Shown piece by piece: positions 25,268-35,645 of a stretch of DNA of 64,000 nucleotides. The stretch is from Ignavibacteriota bacterium (GTDB taxonomy: Bacteria > Bacteroidota > Ignavibacteria > Kapaibacteriales > UBA2268). Below the pieces are notes generated by a model. That model was not told the origin of the DNA and ran no database searches. It worked only from the letters and a program-made list of their open reading frames with translations. The stretch lies in the NCBI GenBank assembly GCA_019637995.1, contig JAHBUQ010000005.1, positions 83,726-147,725 of the forward strand, given 5' to 3'. Position 1 is the stretch's first letter. Each line of letters begins with the position of its first letter. The position numbers were made by a program, and so were the translations under genes.

Positions 25268-25426
25268 ACTAAATAAACAATTCTATTTACATGATAATTA
25301 ATCCATAAAATTCAAAATTCAATTCAAGTAACAACAAGTATTTTTAAACAAATTTCTAATATATAAACTTTAAAAATCAATTACTTTTGTTTCTCTTTGT
25401 CTGTAATCAGTTGAAATTTAAAAAAA

Positions 25427-25453
25427 TGGACTCCATTTTCAAATTGGAGTCCA
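25427..25453 (-). terminator. terminator of the pyrophosphatase gene
   Basis: TGGACTCCA at 25427-25435 pairs perfectly with TGGAGTCCA at 25445-25453. On the minus strand the hairpin is followed by a run of T (A run at 25420-25426 on the plus strand), and it lies about 27 bases after the hppA stop. Confidence 0.85.
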
Positions 25454-25480
25454 CCTTATAAAAGCTACTAATAATCTGTA

Positions 25481-27679
25481 TTACAACGAAGTTGCCAGTA
25501 CCAGAGCAATTATGCTCATAAGTTTGATTAATATATTAATAGATGGTCCTGAAGTGTCTTTGAACGGGTCACCTACTGTATCTCCTGTAACAGCAGCCTT
25601 GTGTGCTTCTGAGCCTTTGTAGTGCATAACACCTTCAATATTCACGCCTTCTTCAAACATTTTCTTAGCGTTATCCCATGCGCCACCTGCATTTGATTGG
25701 AAAATTGCCATCAAAACGCCGACAACAGTAACACCTGCGAGCATGCCTGCGAGTGTCTCAGCACCAAATGTAAAGCCGATAACTACAGGGCTTAGAACAG
25801 CAAGAAGACCTGGTAACATCATTTCTTTTATTGATGCTTTTGTTGAAATTTCAACGCATTTAGCGTATTCAGCAGCCCCTTCAGCTTGATGATAAACGTC
25901 TAAATCTTCTTTTGACCAAACAGTCATTTCTTTACCATCGTTTTTCCGCATAATATCGAGAGCGGCTTTTAATTTTGGAATTTCAAGGAACTGACGACGC
26001 ACTTCCTGTATCATAGAACGGGCAGCACGACCAACAGCACCCATTGCCATTGCAGAGAACACAAATGGTAAAACACCACCTATGAACAATCCAACCATTA
26101 CGTTGGCTTTTGATATATCAATTGATTTAATTCCTGCTGATGTCATAAATGCACCGAAAAGTGCAAGTGCAGTAAGAGCGGCTGAGCCAATTGCAAATCC
26201 CTTTCCAATAGCGGCTGTTGAATTTCCAACTGCATCAAGTTTGTCTGTTCTCTGACGTACTTCTTTTGGTAGTTCTGACATTTCGGCAATACCACCGGCA
26301 TTATCCGAAATAGGTCCGTAAGCATCAACTGCAAGCTGAATACCTGTTGTAGCCAGCATACCAACAGCTGCAATTGCTATACCATAAAGGTTAGCGAAGT
26401 GGAATGAAACTAAAATTGCTATTGAAATAAGAATTATCGGAACTGCAGTGCTTATCATACCTGTACCAAGACCGGCTATAATATTCGTAGCAGAGCCTGT
26501 TACTGACTGCTCAGCAATTTTTCTTACAGGAGGTTTTCCAAGACCCGTGTAATATTCAGTAATAAGACCAATACCCACACCAGCGCCCAATCCAACTATT
26601 GTTGCAAGGAAAATACCAAGTGAAGTAATAGTTTTTGTTTCACCATAAAGGGGGTCATCAAATACCCAAGAATAAGGAAGAATCCAGGTAATCACAAAAT
26701 ATGATAATATTACCATTAAGATAGATGCAAGGAAAGTACCCGTGTTAAGTGCAGTTTGAGGATTACCGCCTTCTTTTACTTTGACGAAAAATGTTCCGAA
26801 AATTGAAACTATGATACCAAATGCGGCAAGAATTAGAGGTAAAAGAATGCCAGAAAAACCTCCGAGAGGAGTGTTCTGGAACTCCGGTAGATTAAAAAAT
26901 GCAACGCCAAGTACCATTGTAGCGAGAATCGAGCCAACAAAAGATTCGAAAAGGTCAGCACCCATACCTGCAACATCACCAACATTATCACCCACGTTAT
27001 CTGCAATTGTAGCAGGATTGAGAGGATGATCCTCCGGAATACCCGCCTCAACTTTGCCAACAAGGTCAGCTCCAACGTCAGCAGCTTTGGTATAAATACC
27101 ACCACCAACACGTGCAAAAAGTGCTATTAATGATGCACCGAAAGAAAAACCGGTCAGTACAGAAATCACTAAATTTACGGCATTAACATCACCGCTTGTA
27201 AATATTCCTTCCATAAGGGCATAGATTATAAACAAGGAACTTAGACCAAGCACTCCAAGTCCTACTACACCCATTCCCATGACTGATCCACCTGTGAATG
27301 CAACCATAAGTGCTGCATTCAGTCCGGTTCTTGCAGCGTTTGTAGTGCGAACATTTGCTTTGGTTGCTACATTCATACCAATATTTCCGGCTAAGCCTGA
27401 AGCTAATGCACCTATAAGAAAAGAAACAGCTATTAGGGGTGATGAATCTGCTGATGTAGCACCCTGAATTCCTAATAAAACTGCTATAATAACAGCAAAT
27501 ATTAAAATGACTTTATATTCGGCACTTAGAAACGCTTTTGCACCATCTGAAATGAATTTTGCAATATTTTGCATTTTTTCAGTACCGGGGTCTTGTGCGG
27601 CAACCCATCTCGCTCTAACAAATGTAAAAACCAGAGCAAGCAAACCGGCTGCAGGAATAAGTAGTAATAAGTTATTCAT
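25481..27679 (-). CDS. hppA: membrane-bound ion-pumping pyrophosphatase, K+-dependent type
   Basis: This integral membrane enzyme couples pyrophosphate hydrolysis to Na+ or H+ export. The 732 residues hold about 16 helices, the substrate-site string [17 protein letters not shown] and [20 protein letters not shown], and a second acidic site [32 protein letters not shown] has Ala where K+-independent enzymes carry Lys, so K+ dependence is expected; Na+ versus H+ specificity cannot be decided by eye. ATG 27679 ([12 protein letters not shown]) is preferred because the family starts with this helix; an upstream in-frame ATG at 27748 would add 23 non-hydrophobic residues. Confidence 0.93.
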   Translation of the reverse strand: MNNLLLLIPAAGLLALVFTFVRARWVAAQDPGTEKMQNIAKFISDGAKAFLSAEYKVILIFAVIIAVLLGIQGATSADSSPLIAVSFLIGALASGLAGNIGMNVATKANVRTTNAARTGLNAALMVAFTGGSVMGMGVVGLGVLGLSSLFIIYALMEGIFTSGDVNAVNLVISVLTGFSFGASLIALFARVGGGIYTKAADVGADLVGKVEAGIPEDHPLNPATIADNVGDNVGDVAGMGADLFESFVGSILATMVLGVAFFNLPEFQNTPLGGFSGILLPLILAAFGIIVSIFGTFFVKVKEGGNPQTALNTGTFLASILMVILSYFVITWILPYSWVFDDPLYGETKTITSLGIFLATIVGLGAGVGIGLITEYYTGLGKPPVRKIAEQSVTGSATNIIAGLGTGMISTAVPIILISIAILVSFHFANLYGIAIAAVGMLATTGIQLAVDAYGPISDNAGGIAEMSELPKEVRQRTDKLDAVGNSTAAIGKGFAIGSAALTALALFGAFMTSAGIKSIDISKANVMVGLFIGGVLPFVFSAMAMGAVGRAARSMIQEVRRQFLEIPKLKAALDIMRKNDGKEMTVWSKEDLDVYHQAEGAAEYAKCVEISTKASIKEMMLPGLLAVLSPVVIGFTFGAETLAGMLAGVTVVGVLMAIFQSNAGGAWDNAKKMFEEGVNIEGVMHYKGSEAHKAAVTGDTVGDPFKDTSGPSINILIKLMSIIALVLATSL

Positions 27680-28027
27680 ACCAACATTTAATTTATTAAT
27701 GAACAAAACTAATGCGAAATTATTAAACTGATCAAAATTAATCAGCATATCCCAAAATTTAATAATCGGAAATTTTCAGAATTTTCCGTCGTAAATTTCA
27801 AATTATTATGAAACTTTGAAATTCATAAATTATTGTTAAATATCTGCATTTTTTTTAAAATCATTTATTTTTCAATAAATACTGCTATTTCAGAATTTTT
27901 TTTAAATATAATTACCAATAAATACTTATCTTTGTAATCTATATTTATACATTTTTAAAATAATTATATTTCTAAAGTATTTTTATACTTTGAAATACGC
28001 AGTTTTTTATCATTATGGGTGCATAGA
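27680..28027. other. divergent intergenic region between hppA and the S1 gene
   Basis: No coding sequence was seen in these 348 bases. TATCTTTG at 27927-27934 fits the TAnnTTTG promoter element for the plus-strand S1 gene and would give a leader near 87 bases. CAAAATTA at 27732-27739 is the reverse form of the same element for hppA, consistent with the hppA start at 27679. Neither has a good -33 partner at ideal spacing. Confidence 0.4.
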
Positions 28028-29599
28028 ATGACAGAAAATATCACTGAAAACGAGATGACTCCGCTAACGGAATCAGTAGAAAACCAGATAACCGGGACTT
28101 CAGAAATCTCGGACAATGTTGAAAACCAAACTGAATTATCAGAGCAGACGCCTGAAGCGGCAGAAGCAACGGAAAAAGTCGTCACGGCTGATGATGTCCC
28201 AAATGATGATAAACCGGCTGAATCTGTAGAAATTATGGAATCTCCTGTGGCAGAGCCTGCAAAAGAAGCAGCTCCCGCTCCGGTTGCAGAAGCTACATCT
28301 CAGGAATTGCCAGTTCAGGAAGCACCTGCCAAGATAACGGTGACTGCAGAAACACAAGAAGAAAAAGAAAGAAAAGCAAAAGAAAAAGCACTCCAGAATG
28401 AGCGTTTTGAAGCTGTGTTTCAGGAGTTGCTTGGAATAAAAGATAGAAGTGAAACTATAGAAGTTGTTGTAACAGATAGAATTCGTGGTGGCTTGAGAGT
28501 TAAATATCAGGACCTTCCAATGTTTCTTCCTGCTTCACATTTTGATTTGAAAAGAAGTCCAAGCGAACAGTCATTACAGGAAGCAAACGGAAAAACTTTT
28601 GCAGTAAAAATTCATGAATTACAAAAGGATGATGTCAAGCGTTTGACTGTTATAGTTAGTCGTAAGCAAATTCTTGAGGAAAATTTCTGGGATTCACTCA
28701 AAGTAGGTGATGTAATTGAAGGACCAGTAACATCAATTGCTTCATTTGGAGTATTTATTGATGTTTACGGTGTAGAGGGCTTGCTTCACATTTCGAGAGT
28801 TTCATACCACAGAGTTGATGATTTGAGCACAAAATTTACAAAAGGCCAAATTGTTAAAGCTAAAATTGTCGAAGTTAACAAGAAACAAAAACGCATCGGA
28901 CTTAGTCTTAAAGAATTCGAAGAATCGCCATGGAAAGGTATTTCTGAAGAATTTCCAGCCGGTTCAATTGTTAAAGCTGTTGTTTCCAGAGTATATGAAT
29001 ATGGTGTTCATTGCGAAGTTAAAGAAGGTGTCGAAGGATTCATAAAAGTAAGCGAACTATCATGGACTTTGAGAATTAAACATCCAAAAGAAATGGTTCA
29101 ACCAAAGCAGGAAATTGATGTTTACGTGATTTCAGTTAACGAAGAAAAGCAGAATATGAATCTTAGTATCAAACGTTTGACTGAAAATCCTTGGAGTACA
29201 TTTTCTGATAAATATCCCGTTAAATCAGAAACTACCGGTAAAATCAAGCAAATTGCACCTCAAGGTTGCATCATAAATATAAATGATGAAATAGATGCAT
29301 TTATGCCACACAGCAAAATGAGATTTCTTCCAAAGGATTCTGCTGTTGAAGGAAACATAGTTGAAATTATGATTGACAGCATAGACCTTGAAAAAGAATC
29401 AATGATTGTTGTTCCACCTTTCAAAAACAAACCCGATTCTCAACCTAAAGAGCAGGGCAAATTCGACGGCAAACGCCGTGAAAGGAAAGAAAAGAAAGAA
29501 GAAGCACCAGCTTCTACTTCTACTGCTGCAGAACCATCTGCATTTACAATGCTTGATTTATTGTCGGATAATGCTAAAGATAACTTACTTAACAGATAA
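28028..29599 (+). CDS. rpsA: 30S ribosomal protein S1-like, four S1 domains
   Basis: The 523-residue protein carries an acidic, low-complexity N-terminal extension of about 115 residues (runs of Glu, Pro and Ala), then about four S1 RNA-binding repeats. The clearest ones contain GDVIEGPVTSIASFGVFIDV and VKAVVSRVYEYGVHCEVKEG; the first and last repeats are degenerate. A basic tail (GKRRERKEKKEE) precedes a short hydrophobic end. S1 helps mRNA bind the ribosome. Fewer repeats than the six of E. coli S1 and the acidic extension are seen in Bacteroidota-type S1 proteins. ATG 28028 is used; GTG 28019 would add three residues. Confidence 0.85.
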   Translation: MTENITENEMTPLTESVENQITGTSEISDNVENQTELSEQTPEAAEATEKVVTADDVPNDDKPAESVEIMESPVAEPAKEAAPAPVAEATSQELPVQEAPAKITVTAETQEEKERKAKEKALQNERFEAVFQELLGIKDRSETIEVVVTDRIRGGLRVKYQDLPMFLPASHFDLKRSPSEQSLQEANGKTFAVKIHELQKDDVKRLTVIVSRKQILEENFWDSLKVGDVIEGPVTSIASFGVFIDVYGVEGLLHISRVSYHRVDDLSTKFTKGQIVKAKIVEVNKKQKRIGLSLKEFEESPWKGISEEFPAGSIVKAVVSRVYEYGVHCEVKEGVEGFIKVSELSWTLRIKHPKEMVQPKQEIDVYVISVNEEKQNMNLSIKRLTENPWSTFSDKYPVKSETTGKIKQIAPQGCIININDEIDAFMPHSKMRFLPKDSAVEGNIVEIMIDSIDLEKESMIVVPPFKNKPDSQPKEQGKFDGKRRERKEKKEEAPASTSTAAEPSAFTMLDLLSDNAKDNLLNR

Positions 29600-29630
29600 A
29601 AGTATTTTATTTTAAAATTTTTTCTTTGCA

Positions 29631-29660
29631 AAACCGATATTAATTATTTAATATCGGTTT
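29631..29660 (+). terminator. intrinsic terminator of the S1 gene
   Basis: AAACCGATATTAA (29631-29643) pairs with TTAATATCGGTTT (29648-29660) across a four-base loop and is followed by T at 29661-29664. Confidence 0.88.
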
Positions 29661-29702
29661 TTTTAAATTTTAACAGATGAATATCTTAAAAAAAAATCAA
29701 CT

Positions 29703-30464
29703 ATGCATAAAATAATTTACATATTTACTTTTTTAATGTTAACGGTTTTTTTAAGCCAAGCTTCAGCATATAGCAGATTGGATTCCAACAATACAAGTAC
29801 AATATTAAAAAAATCAGAACCCAAAACCCCCTTGCAAATAATGCAGGAAGCAGCCCTAAACCAAAAGCTTTCCGAAAGCGAGCTCCCCAGTGGACAGGAA
29901 ACTTATTTACCTGAGCAGGATAGTGCATTTTATAGAATTGTAAATCTTCAACTTCCGGTCAATGTAATATTAATGAATAATCTCACTTTTACAGATGATA
30001 TATGGAATTTCGAAAAGAGAATTGCTGAAGGAACGCCTTGGCAAATTGCACTTCAAAATGTAAGAAATATACCGCCGGAGTTCTATAATCCTTCACCTGT
30101 CGAAATGGTTCACCGTGAAATTATGAAGATGAGCGCCTTCGAAGTACCTTTTGTACGGACTTATGATCCTTTTATGAATAGATTTGATTTGCAGGAAATA
30201 CTCTCATTTTTCGGACTTGTGGAGGATGTTTCGCCAAAAATTCAGTATTCGATTGACTATTCAACCAATGTCGAAGTGGTTATATATTCAATCAGGTCAG
30301 TAGTTGTTGCCACCTTGTTTAACGGACTTCAAACACCCGGCAGTTATACCCTTACCTGGAATGGTAGAAATCAGGAAGGAAAGGTTATGCCAGCCGGCGA
30401 TTATATCGCAGAAGTTCGAATTGGCAATGAAAAATATATCAGAAAAAGAATTGTTATAAAATAA
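29703..30464 (+). CDS. secreted protein with FlgD-type Ig-like C-terminal domain
   Basis: The 253-residue protein has a signal peptide (to about residue 22, LSQASAY). The central region is not recognised. The last 65 residues read as a FlgD Ig-like fold: VVATLFNGLQTPGSYTLTWN, GRNQEGKVMPAGDYIAEV and a final basic strand IRKRIVIK. That arrangement resembles C-terminal regions of type IX exported proteins, but the usual upstream 'YPNP' linker is absent, so sorting by the type IX system is only possible. It sits alone between the S1 terminator and ppiD. Confidence 0.6.
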   Translation: MHKIIYIFTFLMLTVFLSQASAYSRLDSNNTSTILKKSEPKTPLQIMQEAALNQKLSESELPSGQETYLPEQDSAFYRIVNLQLPVNVILMNNLTFTDDIWNFEKRIAEGTPWQIALQNVRNIPPEFYNPSPVEMVHREIMKMSAFEVPFVRTYDPFMNRFDLQEILSFFGLVEDVSPKIQYSIDYSTNVEVVIYSIRSVVVATLFNGLQTPGSYTLTWNGRNQEGKVMPAGDYIAEVRIGNEKYIRKRIVIK

Positions 30465-30584
30465 TTTTACAAAAATCCCGGTATGAAAATTATTTACTTT
30501 TGTTACTAAAGTGAAAAATGTAAAAAAATATCGAGTTTTCAACAGCTCTATTTTTATAATTATCATATAGTTAGTAAAAATAAT

Positions 30585-30614
30585 TGCATATTAATAAATA
30601 AACAGTTAATTTTG
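30585..30614 (+). promoter_or_regulatory. Bacteroidota-type promoter for the PpiD-like gene
   Basis: TTG at 30585-30587 and TAATTTTG at 30607-30614 are separated by 19 bases, the consensus spacing. The predicted leader is about 60 bases. Confidence 0.6.
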
Positions 30615-30682
30615 TAGCTTGAATTATTTCGCATTTGAAAAAAGAACATTATTAAAAGCAAATATTAGGAGTATTCTAAAGA

Positions 30683-32878
30683 ATGGGAACTTTGCAACAG
30701 ATTAGAAGAGTTTCACCTTATGTGTTTGGAATTTTTGCAGTACTGTTAGTAGCATTTTTTACAATTGGTGACCCAACTGTTATCGAAGGACTTAGAGGTT
30801 CTTCGGGAAGTCCTACATCACAGGTTTTGGCAGAGATTAATGGAGACGAAATTCTCTATGTTGATTATGAAACACGTGTTCGTGATGAAATCGAAAACAT
30901 GAAACGCCAGAATCAGGATGTAACTGACGATAAGACTATCAGACAAAGAGTTTGGGACCAGATGGTTGACGAGATTCTACTTCGGCAGCAAATGGATAAA
31001 TATGGAATAACAATTTCAGATGCTCAGGTTCGAGAGCAAATGCTTGACAATCCGCCAGATTATCTAGCAAATATGTTCAGAGATTCAGCCGGAAATTTTA
31101 TGCGTGATGTATATGTAGAATTAATTACAAGCCCTCAGAGCTATGTTAATTATCTAGGTGCTGACCCATCTCAGATTCCTATTGAAGAGCGCGAAGCTGC
31201 TGTTAATAATTTCAGAAAAGACTTAATGAATATCGAAAAATATTTACGTCAGAATCTTGCTACCAACGAATTACAAAGTGCTGTCGGAACTGCAACAGGA
31301 TTTATATCGCCTGCATTTGCAAAATTGAAATATACAGAAGAAAATAGTATAGCTGATATTAAATTCATTGCAGTTACTACAAAAGATGTTCCGCAAGAAG
31401 CAATGGAAATTAAAAAAGAAGATATTGAAAAATTTTATAATGAAAACAAGCATCTTTTCAAGCAAAAAGCTCAAAGAAGATTAAAATATGTTACATTTAA
31501 TATGCTGCCTTCAAGCGATGACAGCTCTAAATATATACAAAGAGTTACAAACATTCTTGACGACCTTGAAAGTGTTGAAGATGATGATTCCCGTGACAGC
31601 ATTTTTGATTTATATTTAAGTAAATACGGCGGTATCAATAATGAATACAAGATGGTTCAGGATATTGACCCGAATGTATATCAATATTTAGCAATTTTGG
31701 GAAATAAAAAAATCGCAGGACCAATCCAAAGACCTGATGGTACATATTTCTTCAGAGTTGATGACAGACGTATGGGCGAGAATGAAATGGTCAAGGCAAG
31801 CCATATACTTTTCCGTACAGGTGAAGGTATTAACACCGATAGTGCAAGGAATGAAGCACTAAAAGTTCTCAAAAAGGCAAAAGTGGATAAAGAACCCTTT
31901 GCAATTTTAGCTACAACACACTCAGAAGACAATGGTTCTGCTCCTAAAGGAGGAGATCTTGGATACTTTGGCAGAGGCATGATGGTACCTGCTTTTGACA
32001 GTGCTGCTTTTGCCGGAAAAGTTGGGGATATTTTAGGTCCAATCAAATCTGATTTCGGTTTTCATTTGATTTATATCGAAGATAAAAGAAGTGAAGATTT
32101 AAAATATTCTGAAATCAGACTTTCACCGCTTATGAGCACTGCATCTAAGAATAAAATCATTCGTGATGCGATATCTATCCAAAAGCAAGTTCAGGAAGGC
32201 ACTCCGTTCGATACAGTAGTGGCGAGACTTGGACTTTCTCCTCAGCTTTCACCCTTCTTCGAAACCGGCAAATCTATTTTAGGTTCAAGATATATTGTTG
32301 ACCATAGTTTTAAACTCAAATTAGGTGATGTCCTCGAACCCCTCGAATTAGAGCGTTACGGAGTTGTTGTAGCAGTTCTTAATGATGTCAAAGAAACAGG
32401 TTTCAAACCGCTCGATGACGTAAGAACTGAAATTTCACAGCGACTTGGAAAGAAAAGGTTGCTCGAAATGGCAAAAGAAAAATCACAACAGCTTTACAGC
32501 CAGGTTTCAGTTGCCGGCTCTTTGGATAGTGTTGCTGAAATGATGCCGGAGCTTGCTGACAAGGTTATGGATTTACCTATGTTCAAGCCATCTCCATCAG
32601 TGCCCGGAGTAGGTAGCGATGCTGTTTTCAGCCCTAAAGTATTTAGTTTACCTGAAAATAAGATAAACGAACCATTTAAAGGTGAGAATGCCTATTATAT
32701 CGTTGAAGTTAAAAACAGGAACTTCCCTGCTGAAGAGAAAATTAAAGAAGAATTAAATGACTATATGCTTCAGCTTACTCAGCAATCAAAGGGCTCCGCT
32801 TTCTTTCAATGGTTCCAAAATATCAAGGAAACAGCTAAGATTAAAGACAAACGCAGTATGTTTTACAAAGAATATTAA
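30683..32878 (+). CDS. ppiD: PpiD/SurA-type peptidyl-prolyl isomerase, membrane-anchored
   Basis: The 731-residue protein has one N-terminal helix (about residues 12-29, YVFGIFAVLLVAFFTIG), a SurA-N-like chaperone region, and a parvulin rotamase domain near 370-465 with KASHILFRTGEG, KGGDLGYFGRGMMVPAFD and GFHLIYIED. A further long alpha/beta tail follows. This is the PpiD layout: a foldase anchored in the inner membrane and facing the periplasm, helping exported outer-membrane proteins fold. AGGAG is about 11 bases before ATG. It is a single gene with its own promoter and terminator. Confidence 0.88.
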   Translation: MGTLQQIRRVSPYVFGIFAVLLVAFFTIGDPTVIEGLRGSSGSPTSQVLAEINGDEILYVDYETRVRDEIENMKRQNQDVTDDKTIRQRVWDQMVDEILLRQQMDKYGITISDAQVREQMLDNPPDYLANMFRDSAGNFMRDVYVELITSPQSYVNYLGADPSQIPIEEREAAVNNFRKDLMNIEKYLRQNLATNELQSAVGTATGFISPAFAKLKYTEENSIADIKFIAVTTKDVPQEAMEIKKEDIEKFYNENKHLFKQKAQRRLKYVTFNMLPSSDDSSKYIQRVTNILDDLESVEDDDSRDSIFDLYLSKYGGINNEYKMVQDIDPNVYQYLAILGNKKIAGPIQRPDGTYFFRVDDRRMGENEMVKASHILFRTGEGINTDSARNEALKVLKKAKVDKEPFAILATTHSEDNGSAPKGGDLGYFGRGMMVPAFDSAAFAGKVGDILGPIKSDFGFHLIYIEDKRSEDLKYSEIRLSPLMSTASKNKIIRDAISIQKQVQEGTPFDTVVARLGLSPQLSPFFETGKSILGSRYIVDHSFKLKLGDVLEPLELERYGVVVAVLNDVKETGFKPLDDVRTEISQRLGKKRLLEMAKEKSQQLYSQVSVAGSLDSVAEMMPELADKVMDLPMFKPSPSVPGVGSDAVFSPKVFSLPENKINEPFKGENAYYIVEVKNRNFPAEEKIKEELNDYMLQLTQQSKGSAFFQWFQNIKETAKIKDKRSMFYKEY

Positions 32879-32926
32879 GATTTAATAAATCTGATTTTTT
32901 CAGGTTTTAAACACTCACTTAAAAGA

Positions 32927-32952
32927 GGCTGTATGAATTACTTCAGACAGCC
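32927..32952. terminator. terminator between ppiD and the M1 peptidase gene
   Basis: GGCTGT-TGAA (32927-32936, one unpaired base) pairs with TTCA-ACAGCC (32942-32952), followed by CTTTTTTT. A runs on the left allow function in both directions. Confidence 0.82.
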
Positions 32953-32962
32953 CTTTTTTTAT

Positions 32963-35377
32963 TTACTTTTTCAATCTTTCTTTGAGTGAATTTATGCTTG
33001 AAACTTGATTTGGTAGAGGCTTTAATATAGCTATTTCTTCTTCAATTATTGTCTTGCCGGCTAATGTTTGAAAAACGAAATTCAAATATGCAAAAGCTCC
33101 GTCACGTAATTTAAAATTCCAGTGCAAGTATGCATCAAGTGCATTTTTTACTATTTGCGAATTGATGATACTCAGGTTTTTTAGTACTATGAATGCATTT
33201 ATACGGGTTTCAAATTCATAACTTTGAGTAGTATATTCATAGAGTTCATTCAATAATTCAGTGTCTGAAGTTGATTTACTCAATGCAATTTCAAGCCATG
33301 CCATACGGATATTTCTGCCTCTCCATCCAATTTCATCTTTTGTTATTTCAAGATAGTCCTGATTTGGAAATGATGCCGATAAATTTCTAAGAGCAAGCTC
33401 AGTATTAATGAAACAAGTATCCTTGAGCATTTTCTCATAATCATTTTTTAATTGCTCAGGTACAAGAGTAAGACTTTCCAAAACAGCTCTGCGAACCCAG
33501 ACATCATTATCGCTGATAGCAGTTTTCATCAGATTAATAGACTTATCATCATAAGCAAGCTGCCTAATAATTTCACTTTTAGTCAGATGAAATTTTTCTT
33601 TACTAAAAATTTTATGAAGCGATGCTCGCTTTTCATCAATCGGGAAATTACGTAATTCCAGCAATGCATCATAGCGGTCAATCATATTTTTTGCTTTTTC
33701 AGCTTGAGCTGATGATTCTTTGTAAGAGCGATTGAACGAAACTTTTTTAATAATCTTTCTATTTGGGTCGAAAATAACAAAATCTATATCAGCTCCCGAA
33801 AAATTTGGCACTTTAATTACTGAACGTTGCCCGTCAATCCATTGCCTTATTGAGTCAACCGAGCCATCTTTGTAGTAAACATGAACGCTCGCAGGCACCC
33901 GAAAGTAACCTATGAGATTATCAACTTTATGAATTTGATCTACATAAATCAGTACTTCGTTCTCACCACCTGAATTTTGCATATAATCATATGATAATTT
34001 AAAATGTGGCTCACCACCACGTAAAATCCATTGGTCAAAGAACCAATCAAGCGATATTCCTGTTGATTCACGTATTGCTTTCTTGAGGTCGTAAGTTTCA
34101 ACTACTTTGAACGAATTATTTTCTGTGTAATACTTAATTGCATGGCGAAATAATGAATCACTCATTACATCACGCATCATATCCAGCACAAGCGAGCCCT
34201 TTGGATACCACCTGTCAGTTCCTGCGTAAGAATGTGCTACAGGATTATTATTGACCTTAGCGGCATTAAATGTCCTTACAAGCTCTTTATCCCGCTCCCA
34301 CTGATAATAATCCTCACCATACAGATCACGCTCGAATACTTTAGCATAATGCGTAGCAAAGCTTTCTGTAAGCCATGTATGGCGATTGTTTAAATGCGAA
34401 ACCAGATTGCCGAACCACTGATGGTTGAGTTCGTGGGAATTCACGTTAACATAATTTCTCATCCACCATGCTCTTGAAGGTATGTGCATATAATCTCCAA
34501 ATACTGTTGCGGTGGTTGTTTCCATACCCCCGTACATATAGTTAACCATAGGTGCCTGCCGATAAACGCTGTAAGGATATTTGATTCCTATTTCCTTTTC
34601 AAAAAAATCAATCATATATTCCGAGTGTGCATAAGTAGGTTCATAATGATGAGGCAGATCGGGATAATACCATAATTCCATTGGCGTACCGCCGGAAGAT
34701 TTAGTTTCTTTGTAGTCCCAATCACCAATACCAAGACATACTAAATATATCACATGTGGTTTTTCCATCAGGTAGTGCCAGGTCCTCGTGCCGTCGCCAT
34801 TATCATTGACTGATACTCTGTCGCCATTGGAAAAGACTTTATACTTGGAATCGAATTTGACAATTACTTCTGTTGTAAGTAAATCGTGCTTTTGATTAAT
34901 AAACGGCATCCAGCCTTGTGGGCTATGAGCAAATATTTGTTTTCGATGCTTACCGCTTATGTCATTCCAACCTGAAAAATATAATCCCCAAGTAGGATTT
35001 CCGGTAAACTCGATCGTCATAATGTATTCTTTATTGTGTTCAAGAAAGGCACTATTATATACAACAATATCATTGCCCTGATTAAGAAAATCTGCACTCA
35101 CTCCATCAATGGATACTTTATCAAACTTCATTTCTGAAGCATAAAAAACAAGCGAATCCACACCAAATCTTAATGTTCGGAATTTCATCTCCTGCTTACC
35201 TTTGATGATTTGCTTATATGGGTCTATCTCAAGATTAAGCTTAATATGCTCAACATCAATTACCATATCAACAGGCTGCTTGAGAGGGTCATCAAGATAA
35301 GAGCTGAGCTTATCCTGTGATAACAAAGAGTTCATTAGTTGAAGATAAGCTATTAATATAACTATGGTCGTTTTCAT
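32963..35377 (-). CDS. M1 family metallo-aminopeptidase, secreted
   Basis: The 804-residue protein begins with a signal peptide (to about residue 21, NSLLSQ). The M1 signatures are present: substrate motif GGMETTTATVFGD (replacing the usual GAMEN), the zinc site HELNHQWFG and, 18 residues on, the third ligand in WLTESFATHYA. A tyrosine in RWYPKGSLVLDMM fits the transition-state residue. The C-terminal 230 residues look like HEAT-type helical repeats, as in other M1 enzymes. It should release N-terminal residues from peptides in the periplasm or outside the cell. It is convergent with ppiD. Confidence 0.88.
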   Translation of the reverse strand: MKTTIVILIAYLQLMNSLLSQDKLSSYLDDPLKQPVDMVIDVEHIKLNLEIDPYKQIIKGKQEMKFRTLRFGVDSLVFYASEMKFDKVSIDGVSADFLNQGNDIVVYNSAFLEHNKEYIMTIEFTGNPTWGLYFSGWNDISGKHRKQIFAHSPQGWMPFINQKHDLLTTEVIVKFDSKYKVFSNGDRVSVNDNGDGTRTWHYLMEKPHVIYLVCLGIGDWDYKETKSSGGTPMELWYYPDLPHHYEPTYAHSEYMIDFFEKEIGIKYPYSVYRQAPMVNYMYGGMETTTATVFGDYMHIPSRAWWMRNYVNVNSHELNHQWFGNLVSHLNNRHTWLTESFATHYAKVFERDLYGEDYYQWERDKELVRTFNAAKVNNNPVAHSYAGTDRWYPKGSLVLDMMRDVMSDSLFRHAIKYYTENNSFKVVETYDLKKAIRESTGISLDWFFDQWILRGGEPHFKLSYDYMQNSGGENEVLIYVDQIHKVDNLIGYFRVPASVHVYYKDGSVDSIRQWIDGQRSVIKVPNFSGADIDFVIFDPNRKIIKKVSFNRSYKESSAQAEKAKNMIDRYDALLELRNFPIDEKRASLHKIFSKEKFHLTKSEIIRQLAYDDKSINLMKTAISDNDVWVRRAVLESLTLVPEQLKNDYEKMLKDTCFINTELALRNLSASFPNQDYLEITKDEIGWRGRNIRMAWLEIALSKSTSDTELLNELYEYTTQSYEFETRINAFIVLKNLSIINSQIVKNALDAYLHWNFKLRDGAFAYLNFVFQTLAGKTIIEEEIAILKPLPNQVSSINSLKERLKK

Positions 35378-35645
35378 ATAAATATTTTAAAATTTGAATT
35401 AAACAAACTTTAAAAGTAATAAAAACTCAGTAATTATACTATTATCTATCAATATTAATATCAATAATATTAAGAATTTTGATTTTATTAAATAATATGC
35501 CAAAACAATTATTTATATTTGATTAATACAGATTAACTATATAACTAATTCAATTGCACTCTCATGTCTTAAAAAAAATAAATATTTTTACTTTAAATAC
35601 GTTTCTATACTCTTTATTAACATACTTTTTGAGGATTATCCCTGA